Below, piece after piece: positions 12,961 through 24,303 of a DNA stretch of 64,000 nt. Made by a program: the position numbers and the translations under genes. Source of the stretch: Strigops habroptila (Eukaryota; Chordata; Aves; Psittaciformes; Psittacidae); NCBI RefSeq assembly GCF_004027225.2, contig NC_044278.2, positions 60,338,243 through 60,402,242 on the forward strand, written 5' to 3'. The notes below the pieces were generated by a model. The model was not told the DNA's origin and ran no database searches. It was given only the letters and a program-made list of their open reading frames with translations. The stretch's first letter is position 1; each line of letters begins with the position of its first letter.

Positions 12961-13081
12961 CTGGTGGGGGAAGTTTGGGGTTTGGTGGTTTTTTTTGGTT
13001 TGTTGGTTGGTTTTGGTTTTTTGGGGGGGGTTTGTCTCTTTCATTGGTTTGGTTTTCATTTCCCTTTTTTTTTTTTTTTTT
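12961..13081. repeat. G/T-rich low-complexity tract ending in T17
   Basis: The plus strand is nearly all G and T from about 12,961 to 13,064, including a run of eight G (13,023-13,030), then T17 at 13,065-13,081. Tryptophan- and phenylalanine-rich open frames here are repeat artefacts. The G runs give some G-quadruplex potential. Confidence 0.85.
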
Positions 13082-16000
13082 ATTTGAGACTCTGGTATTT
13101 TCAAAGGTTTTGAGGAGTTTTGTGGTTCCCAACTGCTGCCTTGCTGAAGACGGTATGTAAGATATAAATGTACCAGTTATTCTCTGAGACTCTTGGGCAG
13201 TCACGACATAGGCAAAGGTTGCCATCAAAGGAAATGGTAAAATGGTTAAATGGTTCCCACACTGGAAATGTAAAAACTTGTGAGCCCCAGAGTATTTATT
13301 TGGGTAAGGAAAGTTTATGCAGCTTATGGAAGAATTACTGTGTGAGGAAATTCAATTTTGGTAGCTTTTTCATCTGATTTCCGCAGACAGATTTCCGCAT
13401 CTGTCATTCCCTGAGCTCAACCCAGAGTGAGAAGGGGGAAACGTATTGAATTTAATGGTTGGCTTGGGAAAGTCTTCCCCAAAGGACTGTTTGTCCATTA
13501 TAACTGGCTGTCTGCTGCATTTATATTATTTTGTTTTACTGGCTGTAAGAACATGAGTACTTACATTTACTCTCTTTCTCAAAATATTGTGGTTTGGCTG
13601 AGTGGTTTAGACTAAACTGAAGAGTTATATCCGTACTGGAGAGAAAGGTTTATTTTGGTCTTCTTACCTATGTGTTTTCAAGCTCCATCTGTACCATAAG
13701 CATCAGGCTGTGTGTGGGAGCAGCACTGTGGTGGAAGGATGCACAGGAGCCCTCATTGCCCATTCCTCTGCGCATGCACACAGAAATGCTTTCCCCAACT
13801 GCTGCGCTCTGTTTTAGAGGGAAATTTGAAGGTGGAGCAAGGCAAGGGACCCCTGTGCTGAGGGCTTGGTGTATAGGGGAAAGGCAGATTTCGCCGGCAA
13901 GGACTTACCACCATGTCCCTCGCAAGCGCTGTGCAATTTAGCTGTAGGCAAATCACAGGGTTGACCACACTGTGATTTGCATTAATTGCACCATTCAGAC
14001 TGAGCCAGAGGACAGACCGTAGGCAAGGTCATCTGGGGCTGCCCTTGTAGTCACCCTCTCCTCACCCACTGCGTGCCCCCCAAGGACCCCACGCTATTTC
14101 AGCAGTGTTGCCTGGCTGTTGTTCTGCTGAAGAAGGGGACAACTTTCACCACATCCAGTCACCTTGACAGAATGTTTTTTCAGAAAGACAGTCAAGACCT
14201 CTGAGATCTCACAGCTTCCCCAGCAGCTCCAGGATGTGCATCCTGGCACCCTGTCTTCCGTGGCTCCGATGCCACGATGCCTGCTCACCCCTGGATAGCT
14301 GGGAGCAGGCCAGGCACGAGGGCTCGGCACCCAAAGAGACCTGTTTGCAGTGCGGCTGCAGTGAGTATGGCAGCCTATTGCTTGCTCATTCTCTGGGAAA
14401 GACTACACTTGAGAGCCTGTCAAAGCAGCCCCGAGCTCGCTCCAGTCACGTGCCGAGAGGATTTGGATTACAGCTCCCCAGCTGCACAGGCAGCCCAAGC
14501 ATCCTGGCCTTGTGTTCCTGCTGCAGTAGTAATTATATTATTATTGCTATTCATGCTGCTATGGATATAGATGATATTTTACAGGAAATCATGAGGAAAA
14601 GGATATTGCTTTGTGTGGGGCTGTAATTTAAAGTTATCCAGACAACATGACCATGCTCGTATCCTCACCTGTATAGCACTGCAGTGGTAAAGTGCCAGTC
14701 TAGTCCAGCTGAGGTTTGCGACACACACAGGTTTATTCTGATCAATAGGTTTAACATTTTAGACCTGGTTCATCATCCTAATATCTGAACTAGTGAGCAC
14801 TTAAACCTGAAGCAAACTTTCCTTGTGTATGAATAAGAGATGCAGGCTTCCAGTATATAGCCTCAATGTAGAGATGCCTTCTCTCTATGCCTGCCTGGGC
14901 AGTATGAGATGTATCTGTCGTTCATGGTTCTGCTTTATAGAAGGCATATTTTATTATGACTCAGACTTAATGAAAATGAAGAAATCAGTAATCATACTTG
15001 ATTAGTCTAAATGGCATCACTGCATCATTTGTAAGAGGAGGCAAAATACCTAAAACCATGCTGAAGTAAATTGCTTCTTACATACACGCTATTTAAATTT
15101 GCCCTAGTGTGAACATCCCTCTTGAACTCCTTCCTGTATTGGACGTACCGATTACGCTGTTCGTTTAGCAGGCAGTAAATTAATGGAAGTGTTATTAAAA
15201 TACACAAAAAGCATTTGGACCAGAATACATCCACTTCCTTGAAAAACGAAGGCTGGGAAGAGCGTGCAGGAATAACAGCAAACATACACACTTAGGAGGA
15301 GCAGCTCAGTCTATGAGCCAAAGGTGGAGACAACGTTCCTGCATCTGGCACTGCCTGGGCTGGCAGAGCCACAGGGCAGGACGAGCCGTGGCTTCTGCTC
15401 TCTGGGTCCAGGGGTGTTACTGGTAGCAAAGCGAGCTGGGTGCAGGGCGTAGGGGGTAGGGTTACCATGTGCTGGCTCTCCCTACAAGAATGAGGGTTGT
15501 CCACGTTCCACTGATTTATTTGCGGGAGACGAGTTAGGGGAATTCATTTGGTAATCCTACACACAGCCTCCCCCTTCCCTAGCTGCAGTCTTTCAATAAT
15601 TTCCCAATATAGATTCTACCTCCCTCTCTGCAGCTGTTTGTTATTTGTTATTTTTAATAACAAAATGCTATTGCCTAAGGCTGACGCTCGGAGCCTTTTG
15701 TTTCTTCATCAAATCCAATTCCACATAAAGTACACAAAGGATTTGTTCCCAACACATGACAATCCATAAAATAAGCCACTTGTAGTAGAACTTTTCTTGT
15801 CTAAATACATCCATCAATTTAATCTGAAGAAATTGGACACTTGCTCAAAACAGTAAGCGAAACGTCCAAGAAAGTTAGGGAGAATTAGCTGATTCTCTGA
15901 TCACTCATAAATCATGAATGTATGGCTACTTTTGAGCAGCCATGAAATAGTTTGCAGGAATTATTTTTAGGTGGCTAAGGGTGGCTAACCACACTCTGGC

Positions 16001-17941
16001 AGTTGTTCAGCGGGGACAATATGGGTGCAGTGGCCCTGCGTGACATCGCTTCAGCTTCCTGATTGTATGACTGCAACTTAATAAACTGCTTAGAGCTTGA
16101 CCCAATGACTAACAAAAGACTTATGTATTATTAAGATGCCTATGCTCGACATTGCAAATCCACATCTTCCTGTTTGACTTCACAAGTCTCTAAAAATAGT
16201 CAGCTCTGCACCTGCACGTGCCTGGGACCATTCCTGGTGCTCTTGTCACATCTCGGCTTGATTGCAACCCAAAAATACAGTGCTCATTTGCCTGAAGGGC
16301 CTGCCACAGTGGGCTTGGCACGCAACTGCAGGATGGATCCACCACAGGAGGCAGCAGTGGTTACAGAGCAGTTTTGACTATGAATACCTTCACCATCACT
16401 GTTGAAAGTAAAGGCAAGATTTTGGGGTCTGAAGAAAGGTTGTGTATTGTCATTGCTTGCTATGTCAGGCACTCAGGTGGGAAGGAGGGAGCCAGTAAAA
16501 TTCAGAGATCGCCATTGCCTGGTCAGCAAAGCAAGTTCAGGATCCCTTTGTCCCAGCCAGAGGAGCATGGCTAGGATCTCTCAGAGATTCTCGTTCACCA
16601 TGTCTCTTAGTGCTGGGCTGCAGGTACTCCTTGCAGAAGGTGCTGGCTGAGGGTCTTGTTATTCTGACCTCTCTGCCCCAAAGGGTTTGGTTTCACAAGT
16701 CCTGGGGAGCCAAATCACCACTTTGTGACCCCAAGCTGGAGGTCCCACCCATTTCTCACGCCCTTGCCACCACCGCACAGTCCTACTCTGTATCTCACAG
16801 TGACACCGGCAGTCATGGGCTGGCTTTGTACTCGAATCACCTCAGTTCAACAACCCAGAAGAAAACAAACAAATGAGCAAAACCTACATAGCTTTATGCC
16901 ACACTAGTGAGTCAAAGGGGAGGGTCCAGTGAGGGCCAGAGCTGCTGTAAGCAGGATGCAGAATTGGGAAAGAAGGAGAGAGACACGTGGCCTCTCTTAT
17001 TCATCCTGAACTGAGCGTTTAGGTGTCTGCATCCATGGCTTCGTGTGTGTGTACTTCAAGGAGCACAGTGCCCAGCTCCAGGCTTGGATCATGCTTGCAC
17101 AGAATGAACATCTCTACTGGCGAAAGTATTAGCAAAGATCTGAGGAATAAAGATCAGTATAACTTCATTAGAAAAGTATTAATCAATATGAACATAGGCT
17201 GCTGCCCAAATAGTCACAGCCTAAATGGTGGCTGCTGGGGATATGTTCGAACTAGGTATATGCTCTCCCAGCTTTGAATAAATTTTTTCTGCCAGAGTAT
17301 AAACATTTATGATTTCATCTAGGAATTAGCCTTAGAGAAACCACAAATGTCCAGAGTAATATTTACATTTGTTTCAGATAATCAATTGTTGTTGGTCAGC
17401 AAATAATTAATCGAATTAAAGAGGACTCAGGCAACACAGGTCAAACACAGACATTGCTGCTGCTGCTCAAAAGAATTGAGACCAAAATATAGCTCTGAAT
17501 GGGACAGGTTGCTTCCTCCTTGGCATTAGCTCAGCTGATGTATGTAGGCATCAGAGACCAAGTTTACCAAGACCTTCTGCCCATCCTGTCCTTCAGCAGG
17601 CAAGGAACTGCCAGGTGAGGGCACATAATTTGACCCAGAGATAAATAAAAACAGTACAGCATTCATCTAACTGAGAAAAATTAACTGGCAGATATATTCC
17701 CCAAACTGCTTTATTCTGCTTATGCAGAATGTTACCTCTAATTCCACAGTATCTGCATGCCCGCAAGTCTATTTTTCCAATATTAAACCAGAAATGATAA
17801 AAGGCATAAGCAGGAAGCGCCTGGGAAATTACAACTGAAAACTCAAGTGGATTTGCTATAGCTCTAAATCTTAAATTATAGCAAAAAAGATATACATGCC
17901 TATTTGAGACAAAAATAATTTATTCTATAGGTGTCTATATT
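13082..17941. other. Intergenic, non-coding block
   Basis: No supported gene or recognised transposon. A GC-richer patch at about 14,220-14,520 has overlapping plus-strand frames (130 and 97 codons) in different registers, a pattern expected from composition. Around 17,380-17,430 there is a cluster of ATTA/TAAT homeodomain-type cores, which is not evidence of function on its own. Confidence 0.5.
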
Positions 17942-18073
17942 AGAGAAAGAGGAAGTGAAAGAGAAGGAGAAGGAAAGGAGAAGGAGAGAAGGAGGAGAAA
18001 GAAAGACAGAGGAAGAGGAGAAAAAGAGAAAAGAAAAGAAAAAGAAAATAAAAATAAAAAAAAAAGGAAAAAG
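17942..18073. repeat. Purine tract (GA-rich, ending A-rich)
   Basis: About 130 bp is almost pure A and G on the plus strand: GAGAAGGA-type units passing into AAAAG/AAAATA units. It is the strand-complementary counterpart of the pyrimidine tract at 4898-5058. The phenylalanine/serine-rich minus-strand frame at 17,900-18,130 is a by-product. Confidence 0.9.
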
Positions 18074-21000
18074 TCTTTGGTGAGTTAATTCTTCAGCCAT
18101 TTTCCTCTCTTTTTCTAGCTGGCACTCCATGACAACATTTCCATTATGTGCTGTCTCTGGTGTATTGCTATCAAAGCATACAGATTTTTTCCATTGAGTG
18201 GAAAATTGGTGAGGCTTTCTTGTTTACAACTGCAAAGGTATCAACTCTCATAAAGTAATGGACATAATTATGCCACTTTTAGCCAAACTGTGGGAAAAAT
18301 AACTTTCCATTCTGTGAGCCTGGCTTGTGCACCTAAATGTGTTACTCTTAAAACCAACACTGATGTCGCTTGTTAGCAGCATCTCTGCTTTGAGAGGGCT
18401 GCATTCAATGACATCCTGGTTTCAGCAAATCATAAAAGGGTTTTCTCTGAAAGTGAAGTTTTAGGATTTTCAGTGTAACTGGTGCTCTCAATAGGCTCAG
18501 CTTTGGAAGAAAAGTGTGAGATTGACTTTATTTCTATCCCACAGGTTAAGGGCAGCAAGCAAAGCTTTGGGCTAGAAGGGGACCAGGCGGTTGTACCCAT
18601 CTCAGCAGATTCTCTTTGCAGTCCTTTTGGGCTCCGATGTGTGATGCTGCACCAGCCACCTTTGAGAGATCAAGTCAGACCTAAGCCTGAAATATAAATG
18701 GGTAGATACTGCACTGCTGTAGCGATCATGCTATCCCCCTTATTAAGATTCACAGGCAAAGCAGGGTAGTATAAGCCCAGTTAAGAAAAAACCACTCTTG
18801 AATGCAGTTATAAGTAGACTATTTAGAAGCACTTAAAACCACAGGACTACTATTCTTTCAATGCTTTCTCTTTGTGGATCTCAAAACACCTCACAAACAT
18901 TCATTGAGCCTCACCACCACCCTGTAAGGTGTTGTAACATTGCTACTTTCCCAAGGATGGGTAATGTGATTTTACAGTGCCTGCATGGAGATACATGGAA
19001 GCTTCAAAGCTACCAAACACCTGGAACTGCCAGCCACTGGTATGCCTAACTTGAGACTCCAAATATGCACTATCAAAAGCGCAATGGCAGGCTTATTTTT
19101 ATTTACCTCCTAGTACAAAAGAGCTTAGGAGTACATATTTTCAAGTGTGCCTCCACAGCTTTGAGAGCAAGAAACTTTTTATGTGCTTTGGTTTTTTTTT
19201 TTTTTCCAAAAGAAAGCTGAGAGTAGATGACCTAACTAAAGATTCAATTCGGTCAGTTTGGTCTGTAAGTAAAACAAAGTACACACCATATTGGATGACT
19301 CACAGTGAAATTGCAAGTGCAGATGAAATCAGTGAGAAACATGAGCTCTTCCGTAAACAATTTCAAAGTTACAGACACTGAAGCACAAGGCACCCGTTGG
19401 GGGAGCATACCATTAAAACACACCACACTGTGATGTGTCATTGCACCAGGCAAATGACAGTGTGGTACCAGCACAAAGCCCAGCTTGCAACATCTTTAGA
19501 CCTACATGAACAATAACATATCGACCTTAAGGCGCAATTCATTCCCTCTAGCTTGGATACTTCCCAGGAATTCCCCTCCCAGGGGTATTTTAGTGGAGAG
19601 GGCCCAGTGACTAGGAGGTTTGGGACAGGAATGGGGAGAATGCAACCACACCCTGTTATCATTTTTCCCTCCCACGGTGCGGAGCTTTTCTCCCACCCCA
19701 ATGCTTTTGCGGGAGCTCTGGAGCCAGCAACTGGGAAGGGGAGGCGAGCAAGTTACAGCTGTGCTGGTGTGGGCATTCAGGTGGGCTGTAGAGGCAAAGG
19801 ACCTTAAGTATTGACCCTCTGCATGGTTCTCTATGGTCTGCTGGGAAGCTTCTATGGTAAATGAACTTGTTTTGTGGGGTGCAGGCAGAGGAAATGGTCT
19901 TTTTCCTGACTGATCTCTGTCAGGACCTACCAGTATCAACACAAAGTAAATGAACTGCAGTTAAGGTTGCTTACACAATTTGCCCTGTCAGCTAGGGACC
20001 TCACCCCACCAAATTTAAATCCCCAAGAAAGTAGCAAGATAGTGCGGTGGTGAGCTCTGCAGAAAACCCTCCAGGAGACAAGGACGAAAACACCATGTAA
20101 AAGTTTGTAAGAATTAACTTGTTCCACATAATTTAAAAGTCAATATGTAGGTAATTTCAAAGGTAGAATAGATCTGGTTGTTAGCATTAGGTCAACTAAT
20201 CCATTGAATTGGACCACTGCATTTTCATATGGCAGCTGAGCAGCACGTAGCCGCCTGCTCCCTGTGCCTCCTGCCTGGTGGCAGAGCATGCATTCACAGC
20301 TATGGTGAGCATCTCCACTTAAGAGCGGTTTGGCACTGAAAAAGCTGCGATATTTAGATTGGGAATTCGGGGAACTATTCAGACCCTTGGTCTAGAATAC
20401 CTGATTTCTTGCCAGGAGTTGCTCCTACTTTTGGCAGATGGCACTGACTCAGATGCTTGTCCGGAGTCCTCCGCATCATATGCCCATCTATGTTTGCAGA
20501 CTGCAGATAAACATGTCTTGACTTACGTTAGTATGACAAAGGTATTTGGCTAATGAGTGTTAAAACTATAAATACAATGGATACTTCCAAAATCTGTTGA
20601 AGAAAGAATGAAAAATAGCACCCAATATGTTTTAGCTGAGTGCTGGATTTTTCAGCTACATCAGAACTGACTTGGCTGCTGTGAGTCATAATGCTAAAAT
20701 ACACCACCTATACATGATGCTCTCTGTGCTTTACATCTATAAATTAGCCCTCCATCATCCCAGCGAACTATTACTATAATCACATAAAAGATATGAAAGC
20801 TGAACTGCCAAAGCTTTACTGAGTAAGCTAAAGCTATATAGCACTTGGGTGACAGTGACAGAGAGAAAACAAAGGCTGGGAACACTGATTTCTGAATTAT
20901 TTTTCTTGTCTCTAGACCATAGTTGTATGTAATAGAGATCAGCTAAAAGAATGGTAGTGGGGCAGACCTGAGGTTACGTGTGTTCAGCTATTTGCTATAG

Positions 21001-22008
21001 CAAGGTTGCTGTCTTTGCAATAGCTGCTTAAAAAGGGGTTGCTTTAAAGGTGACAAAACCCCACCTAAACCCAGGAAACCCACAGCTATTTTGCAACCTG
21101 TTTATATTTTTTTTTTCCAGCCCTTTGTCACAATGAAAAAGTAAGCTTGTTCCTTAAAATAACTAACGGTACAGAACAGGAGTTCTGTTTAATGCAATCA
21201 ATATCTAAAATATATTTTACTTTATCTAGATTTCAGTTAATAACTCATACTTATAATTTCATACAGTTAAAATTTTCTCCATCTCTAATTTAACAATTCA
21301 GTGTTTCCAGATTCTTTTATATAATATTTGTATCTGACCAGTGATTTTTATATTGCTGTCTTGTATTCAGTTTTTCTATTATGGATAATCGTACAGCAAT
21401 TTCAGTTATAACTGATGGAGTCACAGGACAATTTCTCTTTCAATCATGTTAGTTCTCTATACTATTTTTCTTTCAGCTAATTCTAATTTTAATTAGTTAG
21501 AGCAGCAATTGATTGGACTGATGTACTATTCAATTAATTCCACAGTGGTGACTGCGGTTATTTGCTGAGTGGCAGCAAAATATCAGAGTACACCCTATTT
21601 TACAATAATTATGTACCAGTTCTACTGGAAACATCATCTTGTATATCCTAATGCTCGTTTAAAAGTCACAACTAGTTACATGTTTTCTTACCTCTTTCCC
21701 CTTAAAAACCAAGGATGACTTCACTTGTTGAGTGTAGAGATCTTAAGCTCTGTAACATTAAGAAGGAACCATATAAAACATCTTGAAGTTAAGTTTTCCA
21801 TCAGAAGCAGGTGGAATCTTGGGTTTGTTATTGTACGTCCATTGTGTTTGACCCCCTGTTATTGTAGATCATGTAGGTGCAGAGAAAATCATCTAGTGAT
21901 CACTCTACTGGGATGGTCTTTTTTTGTCTTTTAATTCCAGATTGAAATGTAAAATACAGAGTATGCTTTCATATTTTCTGAACCAGACAAAGCAGATTTG
22001 GCTATGAC

Positions 22009-22043
22009 CCACACAGATCGTAAACAGTATTTGATCTGTGTGG
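22009..22043. repeat. Perfect 11-bp inverted repeat
   Basis: CCACACAGATC (22,009-22,019) is the exact reverse complement of GATCTGTGTGG (22,033-22,043), separated by 13 nt. A related CATCTGTGTAG motif follows at about 22,050, suggesting local duplication. No function is assigned. Confidence 0.75.
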
Positions 22044-22699
22044 ACTGTACATCTGTGTAGACCGTAGACTAAAACCTTGTGTACTGATCGGTAACAGGCT
22101 GCATTACCTATTCAAAAAGGAAACGTTTCATGAAGGTAAACTTCATGCCAGGATATAATAGCAGAAAACTACTTACAGTATCTGAGCTAATTCAGAATTG
22201 CCAACCTCAAACATTCAAAAATTCAATCAGGACACCAACCATGAAACTAATGTAAAATCTTGATTTTAAAGCACATTGATTTTTCTTTCAACTACAGGTT
22301 TTTAAGTTCACAGGGATCAGGCTTCCAGACTTCCCCTGGCAGTCAGGAAGGATGAAAACATTGTTTGAAAGTTGAGTTACTTGCATAGCCTTATGCTTCT
22401 TGGTATTGGTTCTCTGAGAGATAGTATTTTGTATAATAATGACAATACTATAGTAATTGACAATAGAGTTTTCAAAGGCAAGGCCTGTGATTAGTCATCA
22501 GTTATTAGAAAAGAAATGGGAAGGCTAATAAGCATTTGTTTCCTTCTCTGCAGTCAACTACAGTATTGTTAGCTTGTGAAACTCTGACAACAGCTACTGC
22601 TCTTCATGGTGAGGTCACCTCGCACATATGAAGTTGGTAATTAAGGCTGTAGAGACATAGTATAGAGCTGAGTAGGAACTTAAATCCAAGTCGGCGTCA

Positions 22700-23050
22700 T
22701 GTAACAGGATTGTTGTGTTGCCTTCACTCAGAACCTGCAGCTGCTTTTGCAACCTCCCGGCCCACATCAGTGCCACCTTCCCTCTGCTCTGTTTGCCCAA
22801 GGTCTTGGGTTGACAGGATCCACCACCGCAACTATGGATCTGCAGCAAGTCCCTGTGCCCACCTCTGCAGACTGTGGCTGCCATGCTAAGGTGGGATGGG
22901 CCAGAGAAGAAGCCCATGCACACATATGCTGCCAGGTTCTGGCTGGTGGCTCCCCAAGGAAGCTGCCCTGGAACTTGACCAGGTTGTGGCCCACCAGGTT
23001 GAACTTCCCCCCATCAGTAAACAACTACATGCACTTGAAGAATGCTCCTT
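22700..23050. other. GC-elevated island with open frames on both strands
   Basis: This patch is clearly more GC-rich than its flanks. It is open in several frames at once: minus 22,615-22,923 (102 codons), minus 22,767-23,024 (85 codons) and plus 22,747-23,070 (107 codons). I recognise no family. It might be a decayed processed pseudogene, an unrecognised repeat or chance. No poly-A tail or flanking duplication is visible. Confidence 0.25.
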
Positions 23051-24166
23051 CCAAGCAAAGAAAGCACTGATCTCTGAGTGCAATTTATGCAATCCATAAA
23101 TTGGTCATGCAGGCTACTGGATCTCCAAATATGAGAAAATCTCCTCTGCTTCTCTTCTGTTGCCTCTCCCTGCCTGTTTTTCCTCATGAGTGGGGAGCAT
23201 CAGCTTGCAGTCCCAAGCAAAGTCCAGCGTGGCTAATTACATTTTGGCGACATAAGCTACCTCGGCAGCGGGACGCTATAGCCTGCACTGCTGGCTCTGA
23301 ACTCTTGCACAGCCCTGCCACGTGTCAGGGGGTTGTGCTCCTCCCTTGAGACAGCTGCATCTCATGGCTGGAAGATGCAGCACCCGGGTCCCTGCAGTGC
23401 GCAGAACAGCCAGTCCTGGACAGAATCTGCTATTCAAGTGCAAAACGGAGATTACACTGCTGAGTCAAAACATTTAGCAGCAATACTTTGAATCTCAAAA
23501 CTGTATGAAAGATCAATTTTAACCTTTGAATAGAGTTCAAAAGATGTTCCTCAGCACACTTTCACTTTTAAATAAACAGGAGAATCAAAGGCCCTGACAT
23601 TTCCAAAGCCCAAAACACCGGTTTGTTTTCCTTACATAAATACTTTGAATCTTAGCAACTGTCTACAAAAGATAACGATAGAATTTGTCATAACAAAATG
23701 TGATCTGCTGATAGATTTAGCTTGTGGTTTTACAGCACCTCAGGGTAGCTCTGGTCCGTTGAAGAGAAGAATTTAGATATATTTTCAGCTCTAAGGACAC
23801 GTTCTTCCCCCTCAATGTTTTTCATAAATGTCATTGAAGACACAGCATCCATGCAGCAAGTGAGAAAAGCAGCTGCGTTACCGTCAGGCTGAATTAGAAT
23901 CATTGTGCAAATACACTTAAATGACTCAGCAGTAACTAATTGAGTATTTGGGATCTATTCTCCCCTGGTAGTGGTCATGTAATTCCCCTTCATTTACATG
24001 GGAATCAAGCATATGCTTTAAGCAGAAACTAGATGATGTGTAGTGACATAAACCCTTTAAGTAGGACTTTTTTGAGGGAGAGGAGACACTGACACTGCCT
24101 TCCACATTTTAAAATTAACTGAATCAAAAGCTGGGAAGTTTTCTGAAAAGTTCTATTAAAATTATT

Positions 24167-24181
24167 CCCCCCCCCCCCCCC
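24167..24181. repeat. C15 homopolymer
   Basis: Fifteen consecutive C lie just before the left arm of the 24,186-24,303 inverted repeat. The exact length is likely to be polymorphic or uncertain in assembly. Confidence 0.9.
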
Positions 24182-24185
24182 ACGA

Positions 24186-24303
24186 AATACTGTGTCACTA
24201 ACAGGTGGAGAGGTAAAGAAAAAATTCAAAATAACGTGGTTTTTTTTTCCCCCCTGAGTACCCCATGTTTCTTTACCTCTCCATCTGTTAGTGACTCAGT
24301 ATT
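24186..24303. repeat. 118-bp near-perfect inverted repeat (36-bp arms)
   Basis: The left arm (24,186-24,221) pairs with the right arm (24,268-24,303) with only two mismatches, leaving a 46-nt spacer. The arm cores are CACTAACA..GGAGAGGTAAAGAAA and TTTCTTTACCTCTCC..TGTTAGTG. The spacer contains a T8-C6 run and C15 lies just outside the left arm. Possible readings are a MITE-like remnant with terminal inverted repeats, a quasi-palindrome from template switching, or a transcribed small-RNA hairpin. No clear target-site duplication is visible. Confidence 0.85.

Larger units (their letters stand above)
18074..24166. other. Intergenic, non-coding block
   Basis: No supported gene. Bases 19,500-19,810 are GC-richer, with chance frames on both strands. 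Bases about 21,100-21,560 are very AT-rich with many TAAT/ATTA cores. An inverted repeat at 22,009-22,043 and a GC-elevated patch at about 22,700-23,050 are listed separately. Confidence 0.5.

Noticed and set aside
12902-13160. Trp/Phe-rich and Pro/Lys-rich frames
   Set aside because: They translate the G/T-rich tract and T17 run.
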